Shown here one piece after another: positions 25,470 to 34,996 of a stretch of 64,000 nucleotides of DNA. Position numbers and translations under genes: made by a program. The notes beneath the pieces were generated by a model. That model was not told where the DNA came from. It searched no databases and saw only the letters and a program-made list of their open reading frames with translations. Origin of the DNA: Shimia sp965227725 (lineage in GTDB: Bacteria > Pseudomonadota > Alphaproteobacteria > Rhodobacterales > Rhodobacteraceae). Each line of letters opens with the position of its first letter. The stretch's first letter is position 1. The stretch spans positions 992,001-1,056,000 of the forward strand of contig NZ_CBDDGH010000005.1 of NCBI RefSeq assembly GCF_965227725.1, given 5' to 3'.

Positions 25470-25496
25470 TCACTGTCCCGTTAACGGGGTATGGAC

Positions 25497-26831
25497 TTAT
25501 TCGTCGTCCAGTGCCTCTACGGCTTTTTGCAGGTCGTCTTTGGAGACCTCTTTTTCGCTCACTTCCGCCAGCTCAAAGACATAGTCGACAACTTTGTCTT
25601 CAAAGATCGGCGCGCGCAGCTGCTGCTGCATCTGTGCGTTCTGCTGAATGAACTCAAAGAACTGACGTTCCTGACCAGGGTACTGACGCGCCTGGTTCAT
25701 GATCGCTTGGGTCATCTCGGCGTCGGTCACTTCGACCTCTGCTTTCTGGCCCAGTTCTGCGAGCAGCAGGCCGAGACGCACGCGGCGCTCTGCCAGGGTG
25801 TTGTGCTCATCGGTTGGCTCGATCTTGTCGTGATCGTGGCCTTCCACTTCTGGGTTTTCCTCGTGCCACAGCTGGTGTGCGATCTGGCCCGCTTCTGCTT
25901 CCACCAGGGATGGCGGCAGCTCGAAGGACACCAGCTTGTCCAGCTCGTCCAGCAGCGCGCGCTTGGTCACCGCACGTGCGGCACCGGCGTATTCTGCTTC
26001 CAGACGCTCGGTGATCTGAGCTTTCAGACCTGCAAGGTCTTCAGCGCCGAATTTGGTCGCCAGCTCGTCGTTGATCTCTGCAGCAACCGGCTCTTTCACC
26101 TCTTTGATGGTGCAGGAGAACACGGCTTCTTTGCCCGCGAGGTTTTCTGCGCCGTACTCTTCAGGGAAGGTCACGGTCACGTCTTTTTCTTCGCCCGCTT
26201 TCACGCCAACCAGCTGCTCTTCAAAGCCGGGGATGAACTGGCCGGAGCCGAGGGTCAGTGGGAATTCTTCGCCTGCGCCGCCGTCAAAGGCTTCGCCGTC
26301 GATGCGGCCCACAAAATCCATGACAACCTGATCGCCGTCCTGTGCCGCGTCGCCTTCGCCGCGTGCTTTGAAGTCCTGCGCGGTTTCTGCGAGGTTGCCC
26401 AGAGCTTCGTCCACGGCGGCGTCATCTGCTTTGACAACCAGCTTCTCCAGCTTGATGCCTTTCAGGTCCACTTCAGGGATCTCTGGCAGCGCTTCATAGG
26501 ACATCTCGACTTCTACGTCAGAGCCTGGCTTCCAGTTTTCGCCGTCTTTCATTTCGACTTTCGGCTGCAGCGCCGGACGGTCGCCGGACTCTTCGAAATG
26601 CGCGTTCATCGCACCGTCGATGGTCTCTTGCATGGCTTCGCCCATCAGGCGCTCACCAAACTGCTTTTTCAGAAGCGGCATCGGCACCTTGCCTTTGCGG
26701 AAACCTTTCATTTCGATTTCCGGCTGTGCTTCTTTCAGCTTTTCATTGACCTTCGCGTCCAGCTCATCAGCTGTCACGGTGATCGAATAGCCGCGTTTCA
26801 GACCTTCGTTCAGAGTCTCGGTAACCTGCAT
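25497..26831 (-). CDS. tig: Trigger factor, ribosome-associated chaperone and peptidyl-prolyl isomerase
   Basis: 444 residues from MQVTETLNEGLKRGYSITVT; the ATG at 26829-26831 fits, and a longer upstream frame lacks a ribosome site. The ribosome-binding signature is present near residues 43-48 (GFRKGKVP). The FKBP-like domain follows (GDQVVMDFVGRIDGEAFDGG), then the helical C-terminal arms. The C-terminus is acidic (KAVEALDDE). Monocistronic, with a terminator downstream. Confidence 0.97.
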   Translation of the reverse strand: MQVTETLNEGLKRGYSITVTADELDAKVNEKLKEAQPEIEMKGFRKGKVPMPLLKKQFGERLMGEAMQETIDGAMNAHFEESGDRPALQPKVEMKDGENWKPGSDVEVEMSYEALPEIPEVDLKGIKLEKLVVKADDAAVDEALGNLAETAQDFKARGEGDAAQDGDQVVMDFVGRIDGEAFDGGAGEEFPLTLGSGQFIPGFEEQLVGVKAGEEKDVTVTFPEEYGAENLAGKEAVFSCTIKEVKEPVAAEINDELATKFGAEDLAGLKAQITERLEAEYAGAARAVTKRALLDELDKLVSFELPPSLVEAEAGQIAHQLWHEENPEVEGHDHDKIEPTDEHNTLAERRVRLGLLLAELGQKAEVEVTDAEMTQAIMNQARQYPGQERQFFEFIQQNAQMQQQLRAPIFEDKVVDYVFELAEVSEKEVSKDDLQKAVEALDDE

Positions 26832-27013
26832 CAGGAGTCCCCATAAGTAGCGGCGCGCGGCACATGAGAGTCCGCGCGCAGTCGAGAAAATTTGTGCTCT
26901 TCTAGTGGCCCCCGCGCCGCTGTGCAAGGCCAATTCCACGCAGAGAGCGGCTTTCAGTCAGCGACAGGGACCAAGCAGAGGCCAAGGGGCGGCCCTCTGC
27001 CGATCAGCGGGTG

Positions 27014-28147
27014 TCAGAAGTTCCAGCGTGCCGCCACCATGAAGATGTCGATATCCTGATAATCCAGCCCCGGCTCTTCATATTGATACTGACGATACGC
27101 CAGATAGAGCTCGGCATTATAGTTATCGAGCTCCTGTGTCGCCTGCAGCCCCCAGGCAAATCCATCATCGCCCGCAAGACGGGAGTCATTGGCCCAGAAG
27201 AAATCCGCCGACAGATGGGTCTTGCCCCAGGCAAACCATTCAAAATCACGTTTGCCGAGCTTGGTGTAAAAATAGTCGCTGTCCACCGCGCTGTTGTCGC
27301 TGTCGCGACGCCCGGCTGCGATCTTGCCATTCAATCCAGTGGGCGTGTGCAAAATGGCAAAGGACCCAAACACCGAATTGGCGTCGCCGCCCGCGTCAAA
27401 ATCCGTCCACTCGCTGCCGATACGCGCACTATATTGCAAATCTCCGGCATCGCCGTTGTAGACCAAACCAAGGTCATAGACCGTGTCATCCACACCTTCG
27501 CTCAGGATGTTCTCCCCCACAGCTGCGCTGAGGATCAAACCGCCTCCGGCCAGCGGCGGCGTGTCATATCTCACACGCCCCAACCGGCCACCGTCAAAGT
27601 CATTGAACACCGATTTCACAGTGGGTTCTGTGCCATCAACCATCCCGTCGCTGAAATGAAACCCGCCGCCGACATCGGCAACCGCGCTGGTTGCAATCCC
27701 GTCGGTGCCCGAGAAACTCGCCCCGGTGATCCCGTCAGACGCCATGCTGCCCTGCCCCAGATAGACCTTACCAAAGCTGCCCTCATAGCTGAAATCCACT
27801 TTCCGGATATTGGTGCGCTCCCATTCCAGAAACTCCGGGTCATTGATCTGGCTCCAATCAGAACTGCCCGCGAGGCCCAATCCGGTTTCGAAATTGAATT
27901 TGAATGTGCCCTGCCCAATTGGCTGGGAATAGCGCACACCAAACCGGCTGACGGCATTTGAGTTATCTGCAAATTCGCTGGTGGTGGTGTCCCCGTCGTC
28001 CACCACAATAAACCCGTAGTTCAAATGCCCATAAAGCTCGGCATTGTTCTGCGCCAATACCGCCGTTGCTGTCCCTGAAAAGGCAATCGCCCCGCCGACC
28101 ATGGTTTTGGTAATTTTGGATATACTGCCCAAGACCCTTTTACCCAT
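27014..28147 (-). CDS. Outer-membrane porin, Rhodobacter type (first of two)
   Basis: 377 residues from MGKRVLGSISKITKTMVGGA, with signal cleavage near VLA-QN; the ATG at 28145-28147 has GGAGAAG upstream. The mature sequence AELYGHLNYGFIVVDDGDTT, many alternating hydrophobic strands and a C-terminal VAARWNF with final phenylalanine are typical of 16-strand trimeric porins. It resembles the second porin upstream in layout but is clearly diverged, so this is an old tandem duplication. Its strand termini and the conserved ...YQDIDIFMVAARWNF ending parallel those of its neighbour. Confidence 0.92.
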   Translation of the reverse strand: MGKRVLGSISKITKTMVGGAIAFSGTATAVLAQNNAELYGHLNYGFIVVDDGDTTTSEFADNSNAVSRFGVRYSQPIGQGTFKFNFETGLGLAGSSDWSQINDPEFLEWERTNIRKVDFSYEGSFGKVYLGQGSMASDGITGASFSGTDGIATSAVADVGGGFHFSDGMVDGTEPTVKSVFNDFDGGRLGRVRYDTPPLAGGGLILSAAVGENILSEGVDDTVYDLGLVYNGDAGDLQYSARIGSEWTDFDAGGDANSVFGSFAILHTPTGLNGKIAAGRRDSDNSAVDSDYFYTKLGKRDFEWFAWGKTHLSADFFWANDSRLAGDDGFAWGLQATQELDNYNAELYLAYRQYQYEEPGLDYQDIDIFMVAARWNF

Positions 28148-28396
28148 CACGCTTCTCCAATCGATTGAGAGTTCAAAATGTGTCTTAAAGTCGTATTTGA
28201 GAGCCCCCACCCGAATTGCCGTTTCGCAAATTCGGGCCCACCAATTCAATTCGGGCTCAAAGCGCCAACCAATCCCAAAGGATGAGTTGAGCACTCCAAT
28301 TGGACTATATCGTAAATTTTATTCAAATTCACGACATCAAGTTTCGATGTTACAAATTAAAAAAGCATCGTCCCGCAATTGGACGATCAATATAAG

Positions 28397-28427
28397 AAAA
28401 AGGCGGCCGGAAATTCCGACCGCCTTT
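28397..28427 (-). terminator. Intrinsic terminator of the second porin
   Basis: Minus-strand AAAGGCGGTCGGAA pairs with TTCCGGCCGCCTTT and is followed by TTTTTC, 30 bases after the porin stop. It separates the two porin transcripts. Confidence 0.85.
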
Positions 28428-28456
28428 CAAAGCTCATTTCTGAAAAACTTCAGAAA

Positions 28457-29569
28457 TTAGAAGCTCCAGCGTGCACCAACCAGGAATGCATCAATGTCTT
28501 GGAAAGACGCGCCAGTCGCTTCGTACTGGTGCTGGTGGTAGCTCGCGAACACTTTCATGTTGGAGTTGTCGATGTCCTGAACCGCTTCGATACCGTATGC
28601 GGTGCTCTCGTCACCTGCGGATGCGAAGTCGTTGCCGCGGTATGCGTCTACGGACAGGTAGGTGCGGCCGATGGAGAACCAGTCGCGCTGCAGACCAACT
28701 TTCACGTAGAAGTAGTCCTGATCCAGACCAGTGTCATTGTCTGTTTCACCCGCAGCAATGCTTGCGCTCAGACCGGTTGGGGTGTGCAGCGCGCCAACGG
28801 AGCCAACGATCGCGTCTGCGTCGTTTGCAGTGTTGCCGGTTTGAGAGTAGGACAGGCCACCCGCAACTTCATAGTCGCCCAGGGTGTTGTTGTAGTAAAC
28901 AGCCAGGTCGTAGAACTCGGAGTCGACGTTTGGCTCCAGGATTTCGGTACCTGCGGATGCAGACACAGTGAAACCGTTGAAGGTTGGTGCGTCGTAACGG
29001 ATACGACCCAGACGGCCACCGTCCAGACTGTCAGACACGTCACCGATGCTCACGCCGGACAGTGCGCCTGCGCTGGTGCGGAACTGATAGCCACCTGCGC
29101 TATCGGCCACAGACACGCCGCCCGCGATGTCGGTGCCAGCGACGTCACCCGCGCTTGCGGTGCCGTCGGAGGAGGAAGAACCTTCACCGATGTAGAAAGT
29201 GCCGAAACGGTCGGTTTCGTAGATCGCTTCGAACTTACGGATGTCGTTGCGGTCCCAGTACAGGAAGTCTGGGGTGCCTGCTTGGCTCACTTCGTCGGTG
29301 CCGCGCAGACCCAGGGAGGCCTCAACGTTGAACTTCAGTGTGCCGCCAGCAACGCCACGCTCGTACCATGCGCCAACGCGGCTGGACGAGTTGGAGTTGT
29401 CGCTGAATTCGCTTTGGGAATCCACGCCATCATCTACGCTGGTGATCGCGCCACCCAGACGGCCGTAGAAGCTGAAGCCATCTTCTGCTTGTGCTGCGGA
29501 GGTCATCGCCACGCTGCCTGCAATCATCGCCGCCGGGGCGATCCATACGGATTGTTTCAATCCAACCAT
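28457..29569 (-). CDS. Outer-membrane porin, Rhodobacter type (second of two)
   Basis: 370 residues from MVGLKQSVWIAPAAMIAGSV, signal cleavage near AQA-ED; the ATG at 29567-29569 has GGAGAAG upstream. Mature start DGFSFYGRLGGAITSVDDGV and C-terminal SFQDIDAFLVGARWSF are porin hallmarks. GC at third positions and use of CGT/GGT codons look like a highly expressed gene, more so than its neighbour, so this may be the main porin. Own terminator downstream. Confidence 0.93.
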   Translation of the reverse strand: MVGLKQSVWIAPAAMIAGSVAMTSAAQAEDGFSFYGRLGGAITSVDDGVDSQSEFSDNSNSSSRVGAWYERGVAGGTLKFNVEASLGLRGTDEVSQAGTPDFLYWDRNDIRKFEAIYETDRFGTFYIGEGSSSSDGTASAGDVAGTDIAGGVSVADSAGGYQFRTSAGALSGVSIGDVSDSLDGGRLGRIRYDAPTFNGFTVSASAGTEILEPNVDSEFYDLAVYYNNTLGDYEVAGGLSYSQTGNTANDADAIVGSVGALHTPTGLSASIAAGETDNDTGLDQDYFYVKVGLQRDWFSIGRTYLSVDAYRGNDFASAGDESTAYGIEAVQDIDNSNMKVFASYHQHQYEATGASFQDIDAFLVGARWSF

Positions 29570-30433
29570 TGTTCTTCTCCATAGATCCCTTTGGGCATTC
29601 CCAAGGGCTTTTTGTGCGAGAGCCTGGCCAACGATCTCCCCATTGGGATCGCCAGCCGTCATGCTGTGCCTCAAAACCACGTGAAAACGCATCTGAACGC
29701 CATCCCGCGCCACAGTGCTTTCGGGCACGCAGCCCTGATGCGGTGGGGCGTTTACGCCCGGTCATCTGGCTTTGCAAATCCAGTATTCGATAAAATTTCA
29801 GCAATCAGGGACACTCAGGTCGTTAACGAGTGAAATTCTGTCGTTTTCTCGCATCGAAATTCGCATTTAGACCTTCCATTAACAGTTTAAATGCCAGACA
29901 TTCTTACTTTATATATTTACTTTCAGATACTTACCTAAATTTCACCCAAGCTTACGCGTGCGTCAAAAACGACATAAGCGATTTTCCGCTTACCTAAAGT
30001 CAACTTAAGCCATAATTCGCCACCCAACGCGCAAGCACCCCGCCCCAAGATCACGTTTTCGCGATCAGCACGGCACTTCAGCCCCTCAAGGACTCACCTT
30101 TTCGCTGAACACAAATCCGGAATACTGGCGACGATTTCTCCTTTTGGAAGATTTATGAAATTCCAAAGCAACCTTGAGACACACCCACTCACCCCCAGAG
30201 ATGTGCAATCGACCCTTTCGGCACCCAAACGAGCGCCCCTCCAGAACAAACCCCTAAATAAGCGTTAAAGCTCAACAGGTTTCCCGTAAATAAATCCGCA
30301 ACACCCTGTGGAAAAACTGCACCGAATTCGCCTTAAATTGTGGAAAAACCCTAGATTATTGAAGGTCATGAGCTATACTCACCGCAATCCAACAAGGGCC
30401 AAAGCCCGATCAACTTAGAGCGGTAATACAAAT
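29570..30433. other. Long AT-richer divergent regulatory region between porin and adhesin
   Basis: 864 bases without a supported gene. It should hold the porin promoter (left) and the adhesin promoter (right). Visible elements: a perfect palindrome TCGTTAACGA at 29820-29829; the direct repeat CTTACCTAAA at 29930-29939 and 29989-29998; and a possible -10 element TATACT at 30374-30379, about 55 bases before the adhesin start, without a good -35. The composition drops to roughly AT 55-60% between 29800 and 30380. A small RNA could be hidden here; I cannot define one. Confidence 0.5.
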
Positions 30434-33400
30434 ATGAGTACACTGAGTTACGCCATCCGCGGGACGGATGGGGTTGTCGTTCGCGGGCAAACTGCGGAAG
30501 AGGCCAATAGCGTCATCTTTTTAGGTCAAGCCAAGGACGTTTCTCTCAATCTCGCCTCTGATGACATCGCAGGCTACATGCAGCAGGGTGAGGATTTGGT
30601 GATCCACCTGGCGTCAGGCGAGACCATTACACTTCAGAATTATTTCCAATCCGTCGCAGGCGAAGAGCGTGACCTCTTCATCTCCAAGAATGGCGCCTTC
30701 CAGCAGGTCGACCTCGGAGAGCCTGTGGTCGATCAGTATTTTGCGCAATACACCGAAATCTCCACGTCAGAGAAGTGGAGCGCCTATGATCAGCTGACCT
30801 TCCTCGATCTGGAACGCATCGAGCCGGTTGTTGCGCCGCTTGTGGCCCCTGTCGCAGGTTTCATTCCCGGCCTTCTCGGCGTTGGTGGTGCGGCCGTTGT
30901 GGCCTCGACCATTGACGGTGGCGGCGATGGCGGTGGCAACGGCGGCCCGATCATCCCAACCGTGGACGATCCGGATGTCTCGCGCATTGTCGGCGGCACC
31001 GAGGATGACAGCGTCACCATCACCGGCACCGGCGAGGCAGGCTCGACCGTGACCGTCACCATTGGCTCTGAAACCGTGACCACCACGGTCGGGGATGATG
31101 GCACCTATTCCGCAAGCTTTGATGCCGCCGCCCTGCCCGATGATGGCGTCTACGCCAGCACCGTTGCGGTGGTTGCACCTGATGCCACCACCTATGATCT
31201 GGATGGCCCCTCGGTCGACATCGACACGACACCACCAGACGTAGATGTTCAGGACGGCACCGTGTCCACCGGCGACATCGTCAACGAGGCCGAGCACCGC
31301 TCCGGCCATGTGATCTCCGGCACCGGCGAAGCGGGCGCAGCACTCACCGTCGAAATCGACGGCACCACGCACAGCACCACCGTGCTGGCCGATGGCACAT
31401 GGTCGGTGACCTTTGCCTCAGGCGAGATCAACACTGGCGAATACAGCACCGCTGTCACCATCACCTCCACTGACGCGCGCGGCAATGTCACCACCGTGAC
31501 CGACCAGCTGGAAGTGGACACCATCGCCCCGTCTGTGGCCCTCAACACCGTGGAAGGCGACAACATCATCAACGCCGCGGAAGCCACTGACGGTGTTGTA
31601 CTTTCTGGCACCGGCGAAGCTGGCAGCGCACTTGCCATCACCTTTGGCGGCGTCACCCAGAATGTGACCGTCGGCGCGAACGGCACATGGTCATCTAACT
31701 TCGCGGCCAGCACGATCACAGCGGGCACCGGCAATGCCACGGTGACCCTCACCGCAACCGATGCCGCGGGCAACAGCACAACCACCACTTCGACCATCGC
31801 AGTGGACACGGAAATCTCCGCAGACCTGAACGACAATCAGGTTGGAGGGGATGACATAGCCAACGCCGCCGAAGTGGCTTCTGGCTTTGCCCTCACCGGC
31901 ACCGCCGACGCAGGCGCATCTGTGACCGTCACATTGGAAGGCGTCACCCGCACTGTCACAGCAGACAACAGCGGCAACTGGACCGCCAACTTTGGCGCTG
32001 GCGAAATCCGCTCCGGCACCTACGACAGCACAGTGACCGTCTCCGCAACAGACGCGGCGGGCAACACCATCACCTCCACCGAAAGCTTGCGCGTGGACAC
32101 GGAGATTGGTCTCGCCTTTGACAGCAGCCAGCTGGGCGGCGACAACACCGCCAATGCCGCCGAGGTCCAGAGCGGCATCTCACTCACCGGCACCGCAGAT
32201 CCGGGCGCATCCGTCGCGGTCACCATGGAAGGTGTCACCCGCACTGTCACGGCCGCGGCAAACGGCACATGGACGGCCAGCTTCACCTCTGCGGAAATCC
32301 CGCAGGGCACCTACAACAGCCTGGTCACCGCCACCGCCACCGATGCCGCTGGCAACAGCACCACCTCTTCCACAACCGTGGCTGTCGACACTCAGATCTC
32401 TGCAGGTCTGGACAGCAATCAGGTCGGCGGCGACGACATCGCCAATGCCGCAGAGGTCGCCTCCGGCTTCGCTCTGACCGGCACGGCTGAGGCCGGCAGC
32501 ACAGTGGTTGTCAAACTGGAGAACGCAACCCGCACCGTCACCGCCGACGGCAGCGGTAACTGGACAGCCAACTTCACCTCTTCCGATGTGCGCCAAGGGG
32601 AATATGACGCAGCGGTCACCGTCACCGCCACCGACGCCGCTGGCAACAGCGCTTCGTCCACCGGCACCCTGCGCATCGACACCTCCACCGCAATCAACGT
32701 GGACCTGTCCTCCGGCGTCTTCGCAAACCCGGTGAACGCAGCGCAAATGCGGGGCGGTGTTGTTCTGGAGGGCACCACCGAACCCAATGCAACTGTCACT
32801 GTTTCCGTGGACCGCCCCGGAGACAACCTCCCCCCTGTGACCCGGACCGTCACCTCTGATGCCTCCGGCAACTGGTCGGTGACCTACGCTTCCGGCACGT
32901 TGCCCGAAGGTACCTACACGGCAGACGTCAACCTCTCGGTAACCGATGTCGCTGGCAACACCGCCACGGCAAACGCAACATTCGCGATCGATACAGAAAT
33001 CACCAGCCCTATCGTGGATTCTGTGACCTTTTCAGGCTCGGATGTGACCTCTCTGGTCCTCGATACAGAGGCCCAAAACTACGACATCCACGCGCTCAAC
33101 ACCGATGGCAGCAGCACAGATGTAGCGACCACCGAGATTGATCTGAGCCGCACTGAAACCCTGTTCCGCCTGAACTCGGCCGCGCCTGATGGCACCCATC
33201 TTGTGGCCGCTTCCACTGACAGTGCTGGCAACGAATCCGACACGCTCATCGTGCTTTCTGGCAACGCCACAAACACGGGCACATTGGATCATGCCGCCTT
33301 GGGAGGCTTCAACATCGAAGCGATCGAGCTGGACTACGCCGATCAGGCGCGGCTGACCCTGACGGAGCAACAGATCAAGGACCTGTCAGACACATCAGAT

Positions 33401-33580
33401 ACGTTGACCATCCATGGTGGCATCGACCGGGGTGGCAACACCACCGACCAGATCACCGTCAATGGCGCGGTCAAAACCAACCAGACAGAGACTATCGACG
33501 GTCAGCTCTATGACGTCTACACCGTTGGCAATGACGGCGTGACGCTTGTGGTGGACCAGGACATCAACGTCATCGTCTAA
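30434..33580 (+). CDS. Large Ig-repeat adhesin with BapA-like prefix, type I secretion substrate
   Basis: 1048 residues. Residues 1-130 match the prefix-like domain of BapA-type biofilm proteins (RGTDGVVVRGQTAEEANSVI, ETITLQNYF). A hydrophobic, Gly-rich linker (PGLLGVGGAAVVAS, GGGDGGGNGG) follows. Seven Ig-like repeats of about 97 residues occupy roughly 175-850, each with the LSGTGEAGS and TDAAGN blocks. The acidic C-terminus ends VTLVVDQDINVIV, as in type I secretion targets. Very few Lys and no Cys suit an extracellular calcium-binding protein. The TolC, ABC and HlyD genes that follow on the same strand are its likely exporter. It probably mediates surface attachment. Confidence 0.88.
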   Translation: MSTLSYAIRGTDGVVVRGQTAEEANSVIFLGQAKDVSLNLASDDIAGYMQQGEDLVIHLASGETITLQNYFQSVAGEERDLFISKNGAFQQVDLGEPVVDQYFAQYTEISTSEKWSAYDQLTFLDLERIEPVVAPLVAPVAGFIPGLLGVGGAAVVASTIDGGGDGGGNGGPIIPTVDDPDVSRIVGGTEDDSVTITGTGEAGSTVTVTIGSETVTTTVGDDGTYSASFDAAALPDDGVYASTVAVVAPDATTYDLDGPSVDIDTTPPDVDVQDGTVSTGDIVNEAEHRSGHVISGTGEAGAALTVEIDGTTHSTTVLADGTWSVTFASGEINTGEYSTAVTITSTDARGNVTTVTDQLEVDTIAPSVALNTVEGDNIINAAEATDGVVLSGTGEAGSALAITFGGVTQNVTVGANGTWSSNFAASTITAGTGNATVTLTATDAAGNSTTTTSTIAVDTEISADLNDNQVGGDDIANAAEVASGFALTGTADAGASVTVTLEGVTRTVTADNSGNWTANFGAGEIRSGTYDSTVTVSATDAAGNTITSTESLRVDTEIGLAFDSSQLGGDNTANAAEVQSGISLTGTADPGASVAVTMEGVTRTVTAAANGTWTASFTSAEIPQGTYNSLVTATATDAAGNSTTSSTTVAVDTQISAGLDSNQVGGDDIANAAEVASGFALTGTAEAGSTVVVKLENATRTVTADGSGNWTANFTSSDVRQGEYDAAVTVTATDAAGNSASSTGTLRIDTSTAINVDLSSGVFANPVNAAQMRGGVVLEGTTEPNATVTVSVDRPGDNLPPVTRTVTSDASGNWSVTYASGTLPEGTYTADVNLSVTDVAGNTATANATFAIDTEITSPIVDSVTFSGSDVTSLVLDTEAQNYDIHALNTDGSSTDVATTEIDLSRTETLFRLNSAAPDGTHLVAASTDSAGNESDTLIVLSGNATNTGTLDHAALGGFNIEAIELDYADQARLTLTEQQIKDLSDTSDTLTIHGGIDRGGNTTDQITVNGAVKTNQTETIDGQLYDVYTVGNDGVTLVVDQDINVIV
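31546..32990 (+). repeat. Tandem in-frame Ig-domain repeats within the adhesin gene
   Basis: Repeats 3-7 of the adhesin. Between equivalent codons of repeats 4, 5 and 6 (31841, 32132 and 32423) the period is exactly 291 bases (97 codons). Repeats 4 and 6 are the closest pair: both contain DDIANAAEVASGFALTGT unchanged, which points to recent duplication or gene conversion. The number of repeats could vary between strains by recombination. Confidence 0.85.
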
Positions 33581-33590
33581 CAGATCACGG

Positions 33591-33614
33591 GGGCGGCCTT
33601 CTGCCGCCCTTTCT
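33591..33614 (+). terminator. Weak terminator or attenuator after the adhesin gene
   Basis: Stem GGGCGGC (33591-33597) / GCCGCCC (33603-33609), followed only by TTTCTC. It could reduce, rather than stop, read-through into the secretion genes. Confidence 0.55.
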
Positions 33615-33646
33615 CTCCCTCCGGCTCAAGGTTATACGCTCGCGAC

Positions 33647-34996
33647 ATGCCCTGCCGCACGCATCATAAGTCTCTGCCCCTGCTCCTTGGGGCCACGCTT
33701 CTGAGCGGCTGCATGTTCTCGGTCCCACACCTTGACTCAGCTGAGTCTTTCCTGAAGTCAAAGCCAGCCTCTGAGGCCGCTTCGGCCGCCACACCGGAGG
33801 TCAGCAAACGCAGCAGCTTTGCTCAGGATGAGGCCAAGGCCGAAAGCGAAATTCTCAACACACTGCTTGCGCGCCGCTCCGTTTTGCCTGCCGACAGCGC
33901 CTTGAGCGAAGTGTCTGATGTGGCCCTCGCCTCCTCCCGCCGCACTGCAGAGGCCGAGCTGCAAACCGCCCGCCTGCGCGCTGAGGCAGAAGACAAAAAC
34001 TGGCTTCCGACGATTGGCCCGGAAATCTCGCTGACCTCTCTGGGCGATGTGATTGCCGGTCTGGTGCTGGAACAGGTGCTCTATGACCATGGCCGCAAAA
34101 AGGCCGAGCGCGCCTATGCCGCCGCCGATGTCGAAGTTGCCGCCGTCACCCTGTCTCAGGATCTCAATGAGCGCAGCTTCACCGCGCTGGCACTCTACAT
34201 CAAAGGGCTGCGCGGTCAGGAACGGGCCAAAGTCGGCGCAGATGGCCTTAAGCAGCTCAAACATTTCGAACGTATCGTGCAGGGCCGCATCGACGGTGGT
34301 GTCTCCAACAAAGGCGACCTGCGCATGGTGCGCACCAAGATCCAGACCCTGGACACCCGCAACGACACCGCCCGCGAAGACGCCGCAACCGCAATCAGCG
34401 AATTGCAGGCCATGACCGGCACGCGCTTTGCGCTCACCCCCGCTGCCCCCTTGCCCAATCAGGCCTACCCGGCGGTGGAACCGCTTGAGGTGGTCAAAGC
34501 CCGCGCCGAAGCAGACCGCGCCGTCGCGCTGGCCACGGTTGAACGCGCGCGCCAGCTTCCGGGCCTGACCGCCGGTGCCAGCCTCACCAACGATGGCAAC
34601 AGCGGCAGCCTGAATGTCGGCAATGACGTGGGCTTGGGTCTGGGCACCGGTGCGCGCCTCAAGGCCATCGAAGCCTCCAAAGACATCGCCGCCCGTCAGG
34701 TGGATGAAGCCCGCGAAGATGGCGACCGTCTCCGCAAGCGGCTGGAAAGCAATATTCAGAGCCTCTCCCGTCAGGAAGCCGAGGCGCAGAACCTCGCTCA
34801 GGAAGGCCGCAAGACCTACAAACTCTTTGAGGCGCAGTTCCGTGCCGGCCAGCGCTCGGTGCTGGAGGTTGTCGACGTCTACGAACAATCCGTGCTGCGC
34901 GATCTGGACCGCGTTGACGCCAAATATGACCGCCTTCTTGCGCAGCTTGAGCTGGCCCGCGATCTTGGGCTGCTGGCGGATGGAGACGCGATTTGA
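33647..34996 (+). CDS. TolC-family outer-membrane efflux lipoprotein of the type I secretion system
   Basis: 449 residues. Lipoprotein signal ending LLSGC (C22). Two long helical hairpin halves with the TolC family pattern: LRAEAEDKNWLPTIGPEISL, QDLNERSFTALALYIKG, and in the second half ARQLPGLTAGASLTNDGNSG and QFRAGQRSVLEVVDVYEQSV. It would form the outer-membrane channel for adhesin export. ATG at 33647 without a strong ribosome site. The stop overlaps the start of the ABC gene (TTGA). Confidence 0.88.
   Translation: MPCRTHHKSLPLLLGATLLSGCMFSVPHLDSAESFLKSKPASEAASAATPEVSKRSSFAQDEAKAESEILNTLLARRSVLPADSALSEVSDVALASSRRTAEAELQTARLRAEAEDKNWLPTIGPEISLTSLGDVIAGLVLEQVLYDHGRKKAERAYAAADVEVAAVTLSQDLNERSFTALALYIKGLRGQERAKVGADGLKQLKHFERIVQGRIDGGVSNKGDLRMVRTKIQTLDTRNDTAREDAATAISELQAMTGTRFALTPAAPLPNQAYPAVEPLEVVKARAEADRAVALATVERARQLPGLTAGASLTNDGNSGSLNVGNDVGLGLGTGARLKAIEASKDIAARQVDEAREDGDRLRKRLESNIQSLSRQEAEAQNLAQEGRKTYKLFEAQFRAGQRSVLEVVDVYEQSVLRDLDRVDAKYDRLLAQLELARDLGLLADGDAI

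Noticed and set aside
26973..26998. Hairpin GCAGAGG/CCTCTGC after the first porin as a terminator
   Set aside because: The stem is good but no T-run follows on the minus strand, so a Rho-independent terminator is not supported.
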